64,000 nucleotides of DNA from an uncultured beta proteobacterium (GTDB taxonomy: Bacteria; Pseudomonadota; Gammaproteobacteria; Burkholderiales; Burkholderiaceae_C). The stretch spans positions 62,001 to 126,000 of the forward strand of contig CAJAES010000072.1 in assembly GCA_903938815.1 (NCBI GenBank), written 5' to 3'. The translations under genes and the position numbers were made by a program. A model generated the notes under the pieces. That model was not told the DNA's origin. It ran no database searches and saw only the letters and a list, made by a program, of their open reading frames with translations. Shown here one piece after another: positions 1 to 15,638 of the stretch. Every line of letters begins with the position of its first letter. Position 1 is the first letter of the stretch.

Positions 1-1
1 T

Positions 2-1021
2 GCCGGCGTGCCATTCCGGGATGCCGCCTGGCTGTGGCGCTGGTGGCGCGCCTGCCGCCCTGCCGTGCACGAGGCCAACCGGACACGCATGCATCGCCTG
101 GCGCGCTACAGCCGGGACCGCCTCGACGGGCTGACGGAGCGACTGGGCCTGGACTACGAACGCGCCATGGGCTACATGGTGCTGCTACGCAGCGAACGCG
201 AACTGGCGCGGGCTCGCGGCGGCCTGAAGCTGCTGGCCGAACTGGGCGTGCCCTTCGAACTCGTGGACGCCGCCCGCGCGCGCTTGCTAGAACCCGGCCT
301 GAGCGAGGCCACTGCACTGCGCGCCGCCGTGCACCTGCCGCAGGATGGCGTCGGCAACTGCCGCCAGTTCGCGCACCTGCTGAAGGCGGAGGCACAGAAG
401 CTGGGGGCCGGGTTCCGCTTCCAGCAGTCGGTACAGGCCATCCGGCCGGGAACGAACCCGCAGTTGACCGTGGACGGCCACGAACACAGCTTCGATGGCG
501 TGGTGGTCTGCGCCGGGCACGATGCGTCGAGCCTGCTCACGCCTCTGGGCCTGAGGCTGCCGCTGCTGCCGGTCTGGGGCTATTCGCTCACGGCGCCGCT
601 GCGCGAGTTCGACGGCCACCCCGGCATCGGCCCGCGCGCGGCGCTGATGGACGAGCGCTACAAGGTCGCGATCTCGCGCCTGGGCCGCCGCGTGCGGGTG
701 GCTGGCAGCGCGGAACTGGGCGGCACCGCCGAGCGCTTCCACACCGGCGCGATGAGCACGCTCTACAAGGTCCTGCACGACTGGTTCCCCGGCGCCGCGC
801 ACCTGGCGCAAGCCCAGCGCTGGAAAGGCGCCCGGCCCATGTTGCCGGACGGTCCGCCGGTGCTGGGCGCGAGCGGACGCCCCGGCATCTGGGTCAACCT
901 CGGCCACGGCTCCAGCGGCTGGGCGCTGTCGGCAGGGTCGGCACGCGCGCTGGCCGACCTGATGGGCGGGCGCGCTCCGGTCATCGACCTCGAAGGCCTG
1001 GGCGTCGAACGCCTGGCATGA
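2..1021 (+). CDS. dadA: FAD-dependent D-amino-acid dehydrogenase (DadA-like), 5' end truncated by window edge
   Basis: Frame open to the left edge; GYSLT, RVAGSAELGG and C-terminal ILG/NLGHGSSGW-type motifs typical of DadA; N-terminal FAD-binding part missing. Confidence 0.8.
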   Translation, partial: AGVPFRDAAWLWRWWRACRPAVHEANRTRMHRLARYSRDRLDGLTERLGLDYERAMGYMVLLRSERELARARGGLKLLAELGVPFELVDAARARLLEPGLSEATALRAAVHLPQDGVGNCRQFAHLLKAEAQKLGAGFRFQQSVQAIRPGTNPQLTVDGHEHSFDGVVVCAGHDASSLLTPLGLRLPLLPVWGYSLTAPLREFDGHPGIGPRAALMDERYKVAISRLGRRVRVAGSAELGGTAERFHTGAMSTLYKVLHDWFPGAAHLAQAQRWKGARPMLPDGPPVLGASGRPGIWVNLGHGSSGWALSAGSARALADLMGGRAPVIDLEGLGVERLA

Positions 1022-1033
1022 GACAGTGCGGGC

Positions 1034-2494
1034 ATGGATGCCATCCTGCCCGTCACCCGACCCTGGCCATTGCATGACCTTGCCTCCACGCGAGCACTCG
1101 AACAGTCTGCACTGGCCACTTCGCCCCCCCATGCATTGATGGCCCGGGCCGGGCTGGCCGTCGCCCGGCTGGCGCTGGCCACCTGCCCTGGTGCGAAACG
1201 TGTGCATGCTGTGGCCGGGCCCGGCAACAACGGGGGCGATGCGCTCGTGGCCGCGCGATGGCTGCAGCGGCAGGGCCTGGATGTGCGCGTCACCCTGCTC
1301 GCAGACCCGGAACACCTGCCGGACGATGCCGGCTGGGCGCTGCGCGAAGCCGGCGATCTGCGGATCGAGAGCGCCTCGCCCGACCGCTTCGAAGCCGACC
1401 TGCTGCTGGACGGCCTGCTGGGGATCGGGCTTCGCAGGGCGCCTTCGGGCGCGCTGGCCGATGCGATCCGGCGTCTGAACGCACAGCCCTCGCCGGTGCT
1501 GTCCATCGACATTCCTTCGGGCCTGGATGCCGAGTGCGGCACCTGCCACGACGGCCTCGCCGTGCGCGCGGCACACACGCTCTCCCTGCTCACCCTGAAA
1601 ACCGGCCTGTTCACGGCCGAAGGCCGGGACCACGCCGGGCGGGTCTGGCTGGACACCCTGGGCGTCGACGCTTGCGGGAGTGCGATCTCTCTGATCGGCC
1701 CTCAGGCGGACAAGGCGGCACCGCACGCCTCGCACAAGGGCCGCTTCGGCGATGTGGCCGTGGTCGGGGGCGCTGCGGGCATGGCGGGGGCGGCGTGGCT
1801 TGCCGCCAGCGCGGCGCTGGCTGCCGGAGCAGGCCGGGTGTTCGTGGGCTTGCTCGACCCGTCGGCGCCCACGCTGGCACCGGCCCGGCCCGAACTGATG
1901 TCCCGGAGCGCCGGATTCCTTTGCGCGCCGGAGCGCCTTGCATCACTCACGGTCGTGGCCGGGTGCGGCGGCGGCGACGCGGTCCGCGATTGGCTGTCGC
2001 CCTGCGTGGCCCATGCGGCGCGCCTGATCCTGGACGCCGATGCCCTGAATGCTGTGGCCCGGGAACCGGCCTTGACAGCGGCGCTGCAGGCCCGTGGCGC
2101 CCGCGGACGCCCCACCCTGCTCACACCGCACCCGCTGGAGGCGGGGCGTCTGCTCGGGCAGGACGCAGCCGCGATCCAGGCCGATCGCCCGACGGCGGCA
2201 CGCGTTCTCGCGGCGCGGTTCGGCGCGACCGTCGTGCTGAAGGGCTCGGGCACGCTGGTCGCCACGCCGGACGGCCACCTGTATGTCAACGCGACGGGCA
2301 ACGCGCGCCTGGCAAGCGCCGGAACCGGCGATGTGCTCGCCGGCTGGACCGCCGGCCTGTGGTCATGGTCGGGCGGAGACGCCATCGAGGCCGCCAGCCG
2401 TGCCGTCTTCCGCCATGGCCTCGCGGCTGAACGCGCAGGCGGCGCCGGGCCACTGCTCGCGGCAGACCTCATCCACGCGATGCAGGCGCTCTAA
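1034..2494 (+). CDS. nnr: Bifunctional NAD(P)H-hydrate epimerase / ADP-dependent dehydratase
   Basis: 486 aa; VAGPGNNGGDALVAARWL (epimerase), LTPHPLEAGRLL and GSGTLVATPDGHLYVNATGNARLASAGTGDVLAGWTAGL (dehydratase). Confidence 0.93.
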   Translation: MDAILPVTRPWPLHDLASTRALEQSALATSPPHALMARAGLAVARLALATCPGAKRVHAVAGPGNNGGDALVAARWLQRQGLDVRVTLLADPEHLPDDAGWALREAGDLRIESASPDRFEADLLLDGLLGIGLRRAPSGALADAIRRLNAQPSPVLSIDIPSGLDAECGTCHDGLAVRAAHTLSLLTLKTGLFTAEGRDHAGRVWLDTLGVDACGSAISLIGPQADKAAPHASHKGRFGDVAVVGGAAGMAGAAWLAASAALAAGAGRVFVGLLDPSAPTLAPARPELMSRSAGFLCAPERLASLTVVAGCGGGDAVRDWLSPCVAHAARLILDADALNAVAREPALTAALQARGARGRPTLLTPHPLEAGRLLGQDAAAIQADRPTAARVLAARFGATVVLKGSGTLVATPDGHLYVNATGNARLASAGTGDVLAGWTAGLWSWSGGDAIEAASRAVFRHGLAAERAGGAGPLLAADLIHAMQAL

Positions 2495-2521
2495 CGCCCG
2501 CAGCGACTCACTGGCTGCAGT

Positions 2522-4885
<2,364 letters not shown>

Positions 4886-4929
4886 CATATAAGCGCAAGC
4901 GACAGGTTTGAAGTCATTGACGCATGGAA

Positions 4930-4965
4930 GCCGGATGTTCGAAAGAGCATCCGGCTTTTTCTTTT
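4930..4965 (+). terminator. Rho-independent terminator of tRNA-Leu(CAG)
   Basis: GCCGGATG-ttcgaaagag-CATCCGGC followed by TTTTTCTTTT. Confidence 0.85.
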
Positions 4966-4979
4966 GTTGGTCGCCGTCT

Positions 4980-5501
4980 TCAGATGGCGAACTTCTTGGC
5001 CAGGCCGTCCGGACGGAGGTTGTCGTACTCCTCGAACGGCTGGTGGATCCAGGGGCTGGTCGGCAGAGTCTCGACCGAATAGTCCGGCGTGTAGCTCGAG
5101 ACGCCCTTGGTCCAGATCACGGCGGAACGCAGTTCCGCGATCGCGGGCATGGCGCGCAGGCGGTCCACCACCGCGCGCAGCGTGACGCCCGAATCGGCCA
5201 GGTCGTCGACCAGCAGAACGCGGCCCGCGAGTTCGCCCTTCGGCAGCGTGATGTACTTGGCAAGGTCCAGGCGCCCCTGGATGGTGCCCGCATCGGCCCG
5301 ATATGAACTGGTGGCCATGATGGCCAGCGGCCGGTCGAACACACGCGAAAGCACGTCCCCGGGACGCATGCCGCCGCGGGCAAGACACAGGATCTGGTCG
5401 AATTCCCAGCCCGAGGCATGCACCTTGAGCGCCAGGCGCTCGATCAGCATGTGGTACTCGTCCCAGGAAACGTAGAGGTGCTTGCCGTCGTCAGTCAGCA
5501 T
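4980..5501 (-). CDS. Purine phosphoribosyltransferase family protein
   Basis: PRPP-binding motif VLLVDDLADSGVTLR; 173 aa; located next to purA. Confidence 0.85.
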   Translation of the reverse strand: MLTDDGKHLYVSWDEYHMLIERLALKVHASGWEFDQILCLARGGMRPGDVLSRVFDRPLAIMATSSYRADAGTIQGRLDLAKYITLPKGELAGRVLLVDDLADSGVTLRAVVDRLRAMPAIAELRSAVIWTKGVSSYTPDYSVETLPTSPWIHQPFEEYDNLRPDGLAKKFAI

Positions 5502-5571
5502 GAGGATTCCTTGCGTTCTATGGCGTGTCTGGCGCGGTTCACGCGCGGGTCTCGTTCGGGTGTGGTCCGGG

Positions 5572-8114
<2,543 letters not shown>

Positions 8115-8186
8115 GAAAAGTACCGGGGTGATGGAAGCCGCATTGTACCGGCGCGCCCCCGGTCAGGACGCGCCGGTCTGCCGCGA

Positions 8187-9113
8187 TCAGTTCGCGACGG
8201 TGCGGTACTGCTGGTACTGCTGGCCCATGCGCGTGGACTGGCCGGCGGAGAACGTGTTCATGCACGCATCGTCGGTGTAGTCCATGAAGTTCGTGATCGG
8301 GTCCTTGCCCGCCTTGGTACGGCAGCTGTCGCGGCCGGTCGGGCAACCGTATGCAGGCGACTTCTCGGCCGGCGTATCGGAAACCTGGTCGTTCGTGTTG
8401 GTGCAGCCACCCTGGAAGGTGTGATACAGGCCAATCCAGTGGCCGACCTCATGCGTGCCGGTGTCGCCCAGGTTGTACGGGGCAGCCGTGCCGCCGGGGA
8501 CGGACGTGTACAGGATCACGACGCCGTCGCTCTTCGGAGCAGCGGTGTAGCTCGACGGGAACGTGGCCCAGCCGAGCAGACCCTGGCCGATGTTGGCCGA
8601 GTAGATGTTCAGCGTACCGGCGTTGCCCACACGAAGCGCGTTCTTGGCCTGCGTTTCCGCAGCGCTGCCGGGCGTCATGGTGTACCAGGTGGTGTTGGTG
8701 GTGCGCGTGGTGCTGACCAGCACGAACTGGAACGGCGTGGCCGCATAGGCCGCGTTCAGGACGTTCATCTGTGCCGTGATCTGGCTGTCCGGGATGTCGC
8801 CGTTCGCGAGACCGGCACCCTTGTTGATCACGTGGAAGTAGGTCGGGATCTGGATGGCCGCGGCCGGGAAGGAGTCGACATTGCGACCCTGGGCACGCTG
8901 CTCGGACACCCAGGATTGCTCCTTGGCTGACGACAGGAGCATTTCCAGCTGGGAAGGCTGGGCGGTCGAGCAACGGGCGCCGCTCTCGATATAGGCGCGC
9001 TGGTCGGCAAAGGACTTGCCGTTGAACACGAACGGCGTGGCCGCCACGGCAACGGCCGGCAGCAACGCGACGAACGAGGCAGCGAGCGCGCGACGAATGG
9101 TGAACTTGGACAT
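8187..9113 (-). CDS. Secreted zinc metalloprotease, peptidase family M43-like
   Basis: Signal peptide; [13 protein letters not shown] zinc motif; [22 protein letters not shown] Met-turn region. Confidence 0.88.
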   Translation of the reverse strand: MSKFTIRRALAASFVALLPAVAVAATPFVFNGKSFADQRAYIESGARCSTAQPSQLEMLLSSAKEQSWVSEQRAQGRNVDSFPAAAIQIPTYFHVINKGAGLANGDIPDSQITAQMNVLNAAYAATPFQFVLVSTTRTTNTTWYTMTPGSAAETQAKNALRVGNAGTLNIYSANIGQGLLGWATFPSSYTAAPKSDGVVILYTSVPGGTAAPYNLGDTGTHEVGHWIGLYHTFQGGCTNTNDQVSDTPAEKSPAYGCPTGRDSCRTKAGKDPITNFMDYTDDACMNTFSAGQSTRMGQQYQQYRTVAN

Positions 9114-9220
9114 TTTGGAGCTCCTCCGAGCCGACGATAGGACGCCGGATCATAGAGTCCACAGTCACGGCGCGGAAACCGGGCGAAACCAGCGCCCCTA
9201 AGGTGAGGGAAATTCCACGG

Positions 9221-9406
9221 TTATTGCCAGACCCAGAACAGCGCCAGACCCAGAGCGACGCTGAGCATGCCGATGAACCGGATCTGCCCGTCGCTCATCT
9301 GGAGCGCGCGGGCGAACACGTTTCGCCAGGCGCCCGGGTTCAGCAGTGGCAGCAAGCCCTCGAACACCAGCATGAGCGCCAGTGCGCCGAGCAGCGCATC
9401 ACCCAC
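9221..9406 (-). CDS. DUF2065 small membrane protein (YjeT-like)
   Basis: 61 aa hydrophobic protein next to hflC; LVFEGLLPLLNPGAWR. Confidence 0.8.
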   Translation of the reverse strand: MGDALLGALALMLVFEGLLPLLNPGAWRNVFARALQMSDGQIRFIGMLSVALGLALFWVWQ

Positions 9407-9416
9407 GGACGCAGCC

Positions 9417-10301
9417 TCAGCGACCGGCCGGCGTGGCGGTGCCGCGCATCGCCTTGAAGAACTCGCTGCTCGGATCGACGACGATCATGTCGGTCTTGCT
9501 GCGGAAGCTGGAGCGGTAGGCTTCCAGGCTTCGGTAGAACTGGGCGAACTGCGGGTCACGGCCGAAGGCATCGGCGTAAAGGGTGGACGCCTTGGCGTCG
9601 CCCTCGCCCTTGATCTTCTGGGCGTCGCGATAGGCCTCGGCGAGGATCACCTCGCGCTGGCGGTCGGCATCGGCGCGGATCTTCTCGGCCTCGGCGGAAC
9701 CGGTCGAACGCAGTTCATTGGCAACGCGCTTGCGTTCCGATTCCATGCGGCGATAGACGGCGTCAGTGATGTCGGCGACGAAGTCGACGCGCTTGACACG
9801 GACATCGATGATCTCGATGCCGAACGCCTTGCCCTCGTCGGCCAGACGCGCCTGCACGCCGGCCATGACCTTCTCACGGTCGGTTGCCAGCACGCTGCTG
9901 ACGGTGCGGCGGGTGACTTCCTCGTTGAAGGCGGCCTGCACCACGGGGGCCAGGCGGGTCTCGAGGTTGCGCAGGTCGGCGCCGTTGTTCCGGATGAACT
10001 GACGCGGGTCACTGATGCGCCACTTCACCATCCAGTCGATCAGCAGGCTCTTCTTCTCGGCCGTGAAGATCGGGCGAGTGTCAGGGCTGTCGAGCGTCTG
10101 GATGCGCTTGTCGAGGAACACCACGTTCTGCAGCGGCGGCGGCAGCTTGAACTTGAGCCCGGGCTCGGTGATGACTTCCTTGATCTCGCCGAGCGCGTAG
10201 ACCACGCCTACCTGGCGCTGGTCGACCACGAACATGGTCGAGAACAGCACCATCAGCGCGACCAGCGCGCCTGCAACGATGAATCCGATACGGTTGATCA
10301 T
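9417..10301 (-). CDS. hflC: HflC, SPFH-domain protease modulator
   Basis: VDQRQVGVVYALGEIKEVITEPGLKFKLPPPLQNVVFLDKRIQT. Confidence 0.96.
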   Translation of the reverse strand: MINRIGFIVAGALVALMVLFSTMFVVDQRQVGVVYALGEIKEVITEPGLKFKLPPPLQNVVFLDKRIQTLDSPDTRPIFTAEKKSLLIDWMVKWRISDPRQFIRNNGADLRNLETRLAPVVQAAFNEEVTRRTVSSVLATDREKVMAGVQARLADEGKAFGIEIIDVRVKRVDFVADITDAVYRRMESERKRVANELRSTGSAEAEKIRADADRQREVILAEAYRDAQKIKGEGDAKASTLYADAFGRDPQFAQFYRSLEAYRSSFRSKTDMIVVDPSSEFFKAMRGTATPAGR

Positions 10302-10316
10302 GATTCGGGTTCCTGT

Positions 10317-11615
10317 TCAGCGGCCTTCGCGGTCGCGGCTGCGAGTGCCGTCGCGCGAGCGCACATCGATGTTGGTGGGGGCCGATTCGGTCGGCACACC
10401 CGGTGTGGCAACTCCGGCAGCGGCAGGGGCCGCGGGCGCAGCAGCCTGCTGGATGAGCTTGTCCAGCGGCAGATAGAGCAGGTTGGACCCGCTGCGGCTG
10501 TCGACCATGACCTTCGTGACGTTGGAGTACACCTGCTGCATCGTGTCGATGTAGAGGCGGTCACGCGTGACGGCCGGCGCCTTCTGGTATTCAGTCAGGA
10601 CGGACCGGAAGCGCTGCGAATCACCCTCGGCCTGCGCCACGACACGCGAGCGGTAGCCCTCGGCCTCCTCGCGCAACCGGCTAGCGGCGCCCTGGGCCTT
10701 CGGGATCACGTCGCTGGCGTAGGCCTCGCCCTCGTTCTTGAAACGGTCGCGATCGGCACTCGCCTTGACGGCGTCGTTGAAGGCAGCCTGGACCTGATCG
10801 GGCACCTGCACGTTCTGCACGTTCACGTTGGCCACGATGATGCCGGCGTTCAGGCGGTCCACCTGGGCCTGGATGCTCTTCACGAGGTCGGCGGCGACGG
10901 CGTCGCGCTGCTCGTAGAGCACCGAATCGACGCGGCTGCGCCCGACGATCTCGCGCACCGCGGACTCGGCCGCCAGCACCACGGCATCGTCGGGATTGCG
11001 GTTCTCGAAAAGGTAGGCGCGTGCGTCCTTCAGCCGGTACTGCACCGTGAACCGGATGTCGACAATGTTCTCGTCCTGCGTGAGCATGGAGGAGTCACGC
11101 AGTCCGGTGGACTGTGCCACGGTGCTGCGGCCGACCTCGACCGAGCGCAGCTGCGTGACCGACACGGTCTCATGCGCCTGGAACGGGTACGGGAAACGCC
11201 ACTGGAAGCCGGCGTCGGACGTGTGGCTGTAGCGGCCGAACGACGTGACCACGGCCTGCTGGCCTTCCTGCACGATGAAGAAGCCGCTGCCCAGCCACAC
11301 CAGCGTCAGCACCCCGCCGATCAGGCCGAGGCCGATACCGGCGCTCTTCATGTCGGGCGGTTGCATCGGGCTGCCGCCACCCGGCGGGCGGTCGCTGCCG
11401 CCGCGGTTGGGGCCGGGGCCCTTGCCGCCGAACAGGCCGCCGAGCTTGCGGTTGAAATCGCGCCAGAGCTCGTCGAGATCGGGCGGGCCGTCGTTTCGGC
11501 CGTTGTTCAGCATCGGCCGCAGGCGGCCCGGCAGCAGGCCGGAGAACAGCGCCTTCAGGGAAGACGTCATCTCGCTCCAGCGGGCGCCGAAGGTATGGAG
11601 GTGCGGGTCACGCAT
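10317..11615 (-). CDS. hflK: HflK, SPFH-domain protease modulator; start uncertain (11615, 11570 or 11513)
   Basis: NDGPPDLDELWRDFNRKLGGLFG; SPFH domain; paired with hflC. Confidence 0.94.
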   Translation of the reverse strand: MRDPHLHTFGARWSEMTSSLKALFSGLLPGRLRPMLNNGRNDGPPDLDELWRDFNRKLGGLFGGKGPGPNRGGSDRPPGGGSPMQPPDMKSAGIGLGLIGGVLTLVWLGSGFFIVQEGQQAVVTSFGRYSHTSDAGFQWRFPYPFQAHETVSVTQLRSVEVGRSTVAQSTGLRDSSMLTQDENIVDIRFTVQYRLKDARAYLFENRNPDDAVVLAAESAVREIVGRSRVDSVLYEQRDAVAADLVKSIQAQVDRLNAGIIVANVNVQNVQVPDQVQAAFNDAVKASADRDRFKNEGEAYASDVIPKAQGAASRLREEAEGYRSRVVAQAEGDSQRFRSVLTEYQKAPAVTRDRLYIDTMQQVYSNVTKVMVDSRSGSNLLYLPLDKLIQQAAAPAAPAAAGVATPGVPTESAPTNIDVRSRDGTRSRDREGR

Positions 11616-12819
11616 GGTGGGGTGATGTGTGGTCCAAAAGGTGCCCGTCGGCAAGGCCGGAATCCGGTGCCGGAAGGGTGGGAGTCGAATGTTCCAGGGC
11701 GGCTTCCGCGATCGCCTGCCGGAGATGATCGAGACCGATGCCGTCTCGCGCACTGACGAAGACACGCCGGATGCGTCGCCCGCCGTCTGCCAGGATCCAG
11801 TCGGACGCTTCGCGCGGCTGCTGCGATTCCTCGAGGCGGTCGATCTTGTTGCAGACCCAGATCTGTGGGATGTCGGCAGCGCCGATCTCGGCCAGCACCC
11901 GCTGGACCTCGTCGCGCTGCTCGAGATGATGGGGGCTGGAAATGTCCATCACGTGCAGAAGCAAATCGGCTTCGGCAGCCTCCTGGAGCGTGGCCTGGAA
12001 GGCCTCGACCAGCTTGTGCGGCAGGTCTCGGATGAAGCCGACAGTGTCTGACAGCGACGCGGAGCCGGCTTCCTCGCCAAGCCACAGCGAACGGGTGGTG
12101 GTGTCCAGCGTCGCGAAGAGCTGGTCCGCCGCGTAGGCGCGAGCCTTCACGAGCGAATTGAACAGCGTGGACTTGCCGGCGTTCGTGTAGCCGACCAGCG
12201 AAACCCGGAACGTGCCGCGACGCTCGCGCGCCTTGCGCTGCGTGTTGCGCTGCCGCTTGACCTTCTCGAGCCGCGCCGAGACGGACTTGATGCGCTCGCC
12301 GATCATCCGGCGGTCGAGTTCGATCTGGGCCTCACCGGGGCCGCCCCGGTTGCCGATGCCGCCCCGCTGGCGCTCCAGGTGCGACCAGCGCCGCACCAGC
12401 CGCGTAGCCAGGTACTGCAGCCGCGCCAGTTCCACCTGAAGCTTGCCTTCATGGCTCTGGGCGCGATCGCCAAAGATGTCGAGGATGAGCGAGGTGCGGT
12501 CGGCCACCGGAACGCCCAGATGGCGCTCCAGGTTGCGTTGCTGGGCAGGCGACAGGGATTGGTCGAAGATCACGCCATGGGCCTCGGTGCCCAGCACCAG
12601 GGCCTTGATCTCATCGGCCTTGCCGCTGCCGACGAACAGCGCCGCATCGGGCGCACGGCGCCTGGCCGTGACGCGCCCGACGACCTCGTCTCCTGCCGAA
12701 GCCGCGAGCAGGGCGAGCTCCTCCAGCGTCGCATCGAAGCCCGGAGACTGCGCGATGTCGACGCCGACGAGCACGGCGCGCGTGGGCGCGCCGGCTACCG
12801 CATGGGTGGGGGTGGTCAA
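11608..12819 (-). CDS. hflX: GTPase HflX
   Basis: GGIGNRGGPGEAQIELDRR, GYTNAGKSTLFN, DTVGFIRDLPHKLVEAF. Confidence 0.97.
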   Translation of the reverse strand: MTTPTHAVAGAPTRAVLVGVDIAQSPGFDATLEELALLAASAGDEVVGRVTARRRAPDAALFVGSGKADEIKALVLGTEAHGVIFDQSLSPAQQRNLERHLGVPVADRTSLILDIFGDRAQSHEGKLQVELARLQYLATRLVRRWSHLERQRGGIGNRGGPGEAQIELDRRMIGERIKSVSARLEKVKRQRNTQRKARERRGTFRVSLVGYTNAGKSTLFNSLVKARAYAADQLFATLDTTTRSLWLGEEAGSASLSDTVGFIRDLPHKLVEAFQATLQEAAEADLLLHVMDISSPHHLEQRDEVQRVLAEIGAADIPQIWVCNKIDRLEESQQPREASDWILADGGRRIRRVFVSARDGIGLDHLRQAIAEAALEHSTPTLPAPDSGLADGHLLDHTSPHHA

Positions 12820-12853
12820 GGCAGGTTGCTGTCGACGGCCGGATGCGCCGGCA

Positions 12854-13099
12854 TCAGGCGGCCGGTTCCGGATTCTCGTTCGCGTGGAAATTCACCGCGC
12901 GGCCGGGCACCACGGTGGAAATCGCGTGCTTGTAGACCATCTGGGTCACGGTATTGCGCAGGAGCACCACGTACTGGTCGAAGGATTCGATGTGCCCCTG
13001 CAGCTTGATGCCGTTGACGAGGTAGATCGAGACCGGAACGTGTTCCTTGCGCAGCAGGTTCAAAAAGGGGTCCTGCAAAAGCTGGCCTTTGTTGCTCAC
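12854..13099 (-). CDS. hfq: RNA chaperone Hfq
   Basis: [47 protein letters not shown]. Confidence 0.98.
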   Translation of the reverse strand: MSNKGQLLQDPFLNLLRKEHVPVSIYLVNGIKLQGHIESFDQYVVLLRNTVTQMVYKHAISTVVPGRAVNFHANENPEPAA

Positions 13100-13181
13100 G
13101 ATATTTTCCGTGTTGAAAGTTGATCAGAAGTACACCTTATCACAGCGTCCGTCGCACCCTGCGGCGGCGCAGCAATTGGTG

Positions 13182-14522
13182 TCAGGAACCCTTGTGATCG
13201 AAGGGATTCGCACCGGAGCGCAACTCGATCCGCAGCGGCGTGCCGACCAGTTTGAAGTGCTCGCGGATCCGGCCTTCGAGGAACCTCTTGTACACATCGG
13301 TGATGTGTTCGACCGAATTGCCGTGGATCACGACGACCGGTGGATTCATGCCGCCCTGGTGCGCGTATCGCAGCTTCGGGCGGAAGGCGCCGTCGCGGCG
13401 CGGCGCCTGATGCTGCACCGCATCCAGAATGAGCCGGGTCAGCTGCGGCGTCGGCATCTTGCGCGTGGCCGAGGCATGGGCGTCCGCGATGGCCTTCCAG
13501 ACCGCGCCGATGCCCTGGCGCCGAAGCGCCGAGATGTGCAGGATGGGCGCGAACTTCAGGAAGGCCAGCCGGCTCTCGATGGACCGCTCCAGTTGCTGGC
13601 GCTGGTAGGAGTCGACGGCATCCCACTTGTTGACGGCCAGGACCACCGCCCTGCCCGACTCCAGGATGTAGCCCGCGATGTGCGCGTCCTGGTCGGTCAC
13701 GCCCTGCGTGGCATCGAGCAGCAGCAGGACGACGTTCGCATCGGCGATGGCCTGCAGGGTCTTCACGACCGAGAACTTCTCGATCGCCTCGAAGACCTTG
13801 CCCTTGCGGCGCAGACCCGCGGTATCGATCAGCTCAAAACGCTTGCCGTCCCGCTCGAACGGCACCTTGATGGCGTCACGCGTGGTGCCCGGCTGGTCGA
13901 ACGCGACCAGGCGCTCCTCGCCCAGCCAGGTGTTGATCAGGGTCGATTTGCCCACGTTGGGCCGCCCCGCCACGGCCAGCCGGATCGGACGTTCCTCGCT
14001 GCCGTCCTCGATCGCCTCTTCCTCGTCCTCCGGGAAGGACTCCAGAGCAGCGTCGAGCAGGCTGCGGATGCCTTGCCCGTGCGCGGCCGACACCGGGTGG
14101 GGTTCGCCGATGCCGAGCTCGTGGAACTCCGCGATCTGCGGCGCCTCGAGCATGCCTTCGGCCTTGTTGACGGCCAGGATCACCTGCTTGTTGCAGGCGC
14201 GAAGGTAGCGCGCGATCTCGTGGTCCTGGGCGGACAGGCCGGCACGAACGTCGGTGACGAAGACGACGGCGTCGGCCTCGGCCACAGCCTGCCGCGTCTG
14301 ACGCGCCATCTGGTGCACGATGCCTTCGGTGGCTTCGGGTTCGAAGCCGCCCGTGTCGACGACGATGAACTCGCGCGTGCCATGCCGGGCGTCGCCGTAA
14401 TGGCGGTCACGGGTCAGACCGGCGAAGTCCGCGACAATGGCGTCGCGGCTCTTCGTGATGCGATTGAACAGGGTGGACTTGCCGACGTTGGGCCGGCCGA
14501 CCAGTGCGATCACCGGCTTCAT
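13182..14522 (-). CDS. der: Ribosome biogenesis GTPase Der
   Basis: Two G domains: [14 protein letters not shown] and [16 protein letters not shown]. Confidence 0.98.
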   Translation of the reverse strand: MKPVIALVGRPNVGKSTLFNRITKSRDAIVADFAGLTRDRHYGDARHGTREFIVVDTGGFEPEATEGIVHQMARQTRQAVAEADAVVFVTDVRAGLSAQDHEIARYLRACNKQVILAVNKAEGMLEAPQIAEFHELGIGEPHPVSAAHGQGIRSLLDAALESFPEDEEEAIEDGSEERPIRLAVAGRPNVGKSTLINTWLGEERLVAFDQPGTTRDAIKVPFERDGKRFELIDTAGLRRKGKVFEAIEKFSVVKTLQAIADANVVLLLLDATQGVTDQDAHIAGYILESGRAVVLAVNKWDAVDSYQRQQLERSIESRLAFLKFAPILHISALRRQGIGAVWKAIADAHASATRKMPTPQLTRLILDAVQHQAPRRDGAFRPKLRYAHQGGMNPPVVVIHGNSVEHITDVYKRFLEGRIREHFKLVGTPLRIELRSGANPFDHKGS

Positions 14523-14534
14523 GGGGTTCTCCTG

Positions 14535-15638
14535 CTACTGCGGCCGGAAGGCGTAGAGCCCGCCGCCGCGTGTCGCCACCAGCAGGGTGGTACCCGCGAG
14601 GACCGGCGCGCCAACGACGGGCGTGCCGTCGGTGGGCAGCCGGAGCTGGGTGCTGCCGTCGACCCGGGACAGGAAATGCACCTGCCCTTCCAGGTCACCG
14701 ACAACCAGCACGCTGCCCGCCAACAGGGGGCCGCTGAGCTCGCGGTAGAGCAGGCGCTCGTTGGTCCAGGCGACATCGCCGCCGGGTGTGCGCCACGCCG
14801 TGAGCCGGCCCGAAGCATCGGCCCCGACGAGCAGTTCGGCGTCGCCGCCGAGCGATGCGGCGCCGGCATTCGGGCGGCTCCAGGTGAGCACCCCACGGCT
14901 GGCATCGACGCACCCGACGGCCGACTGGAACGCCCGGGCACAGACGGTGTCGCCGATGCGCGTGGCGGGACCGACGAGTTCGGCCAGGCGCTCGACCTCG
15001 TTGGTGCCGCGCGGCGTGGCGATGGCCGATTCCCAGCGCAGCGTTCCGCGCAGCGGGTCCAGCGCGACCAGACGCGGCCCCTGACCCACCAGAAGCACGT
15101 TGCGGTAGGAGGCCAGGAGACCAGCCTGGGCCAGTGTCAGCGGTTCACCGGCGCGCTGATAGGTCCAGAGCGAACGGCCGTCGAGCGCATCGAAGGCCTG
15201 CACGGCACGGTCGACACGCAGCACGAACACCCGTTCACCCGCGACCAGCGGTGCCGTCAGCACGCGCGCCGGCAGGCGCTTGCGCCAACGTTCCTGGCCG
15301 CCCTCGAAGACGATCAGTTCGTTGTTGCGGGTCACGACACTGGCGAATCTGCCGTCCGAGCCCACCCCTGCCGAGAGCGGGGCGCCGGCGTTGCCACGCC
15401 AGAGTTCACGCCCGGTGCCGGCATCGAGGCCGAGGACCGTACCGTCGTTTCCGGCGGCGATGAACTGGTCGCTGCGCGCGTTGACGGCCAGCGGGAAGGT
15501 GATGCCGTCCACGCGGGCCTGCCAGACCATGCTGCCGGCAATGGCCGGCGTGAGGGCTTCCAGCGCCGTGGGCTTGGGCTTGTCGGTGGAAGAGCAGGCG
15601 GCCAGCAGAGCCAGCAGCAGCCACGCGACGATCCTCAT
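14535..15638 (-). CDS. bamB: Outer membrane assembly factor BamB (lipoprotein)
   Basis: MRIVAWLLLALLAACSS lipobox; PQQ-like propeller repeats; sits between der and yfgM as expected. Confidence 0.93.
   Translation of the reverse strand: MRIVAWLLLALLAACSSTDKPKPTALEALTPAIAGSMVWQARVDGITFPLAVNARSDQFIAAGNDGTVLGLDAGTGRELWRGNAGAPLSAGVGSDGRFASVVTRNNELIVFEGGQERWRKRLPARVLTAPLVAGERVFVLRVDRAVQAFDALDGRSLWTYQRAGEPLTLAQAGLLASYRNVLLVGQGPRLVALDPLRGTLRWESAIATPRGTNEVERLAELVGPATRIGDTVCARAFQSAVGCVDASRGVLTWSRPNAGAASLGGDAELLVGADASGRLTAWRTPGGDVAWTNERLLYRELSGPLLAGSVLVVGDLEGQVHFLSRVDGSTQLRLPTDGTPVVGAPVLAGTTLLVATRGGGLYAFRPQ

Noticed and set aside
9267-11756. 829-aa plus-strand ORF opposite hflC/hflK
   Set aside because: GC-rich antisense shadow of well-supported hflC and hflK; no recognisable domain
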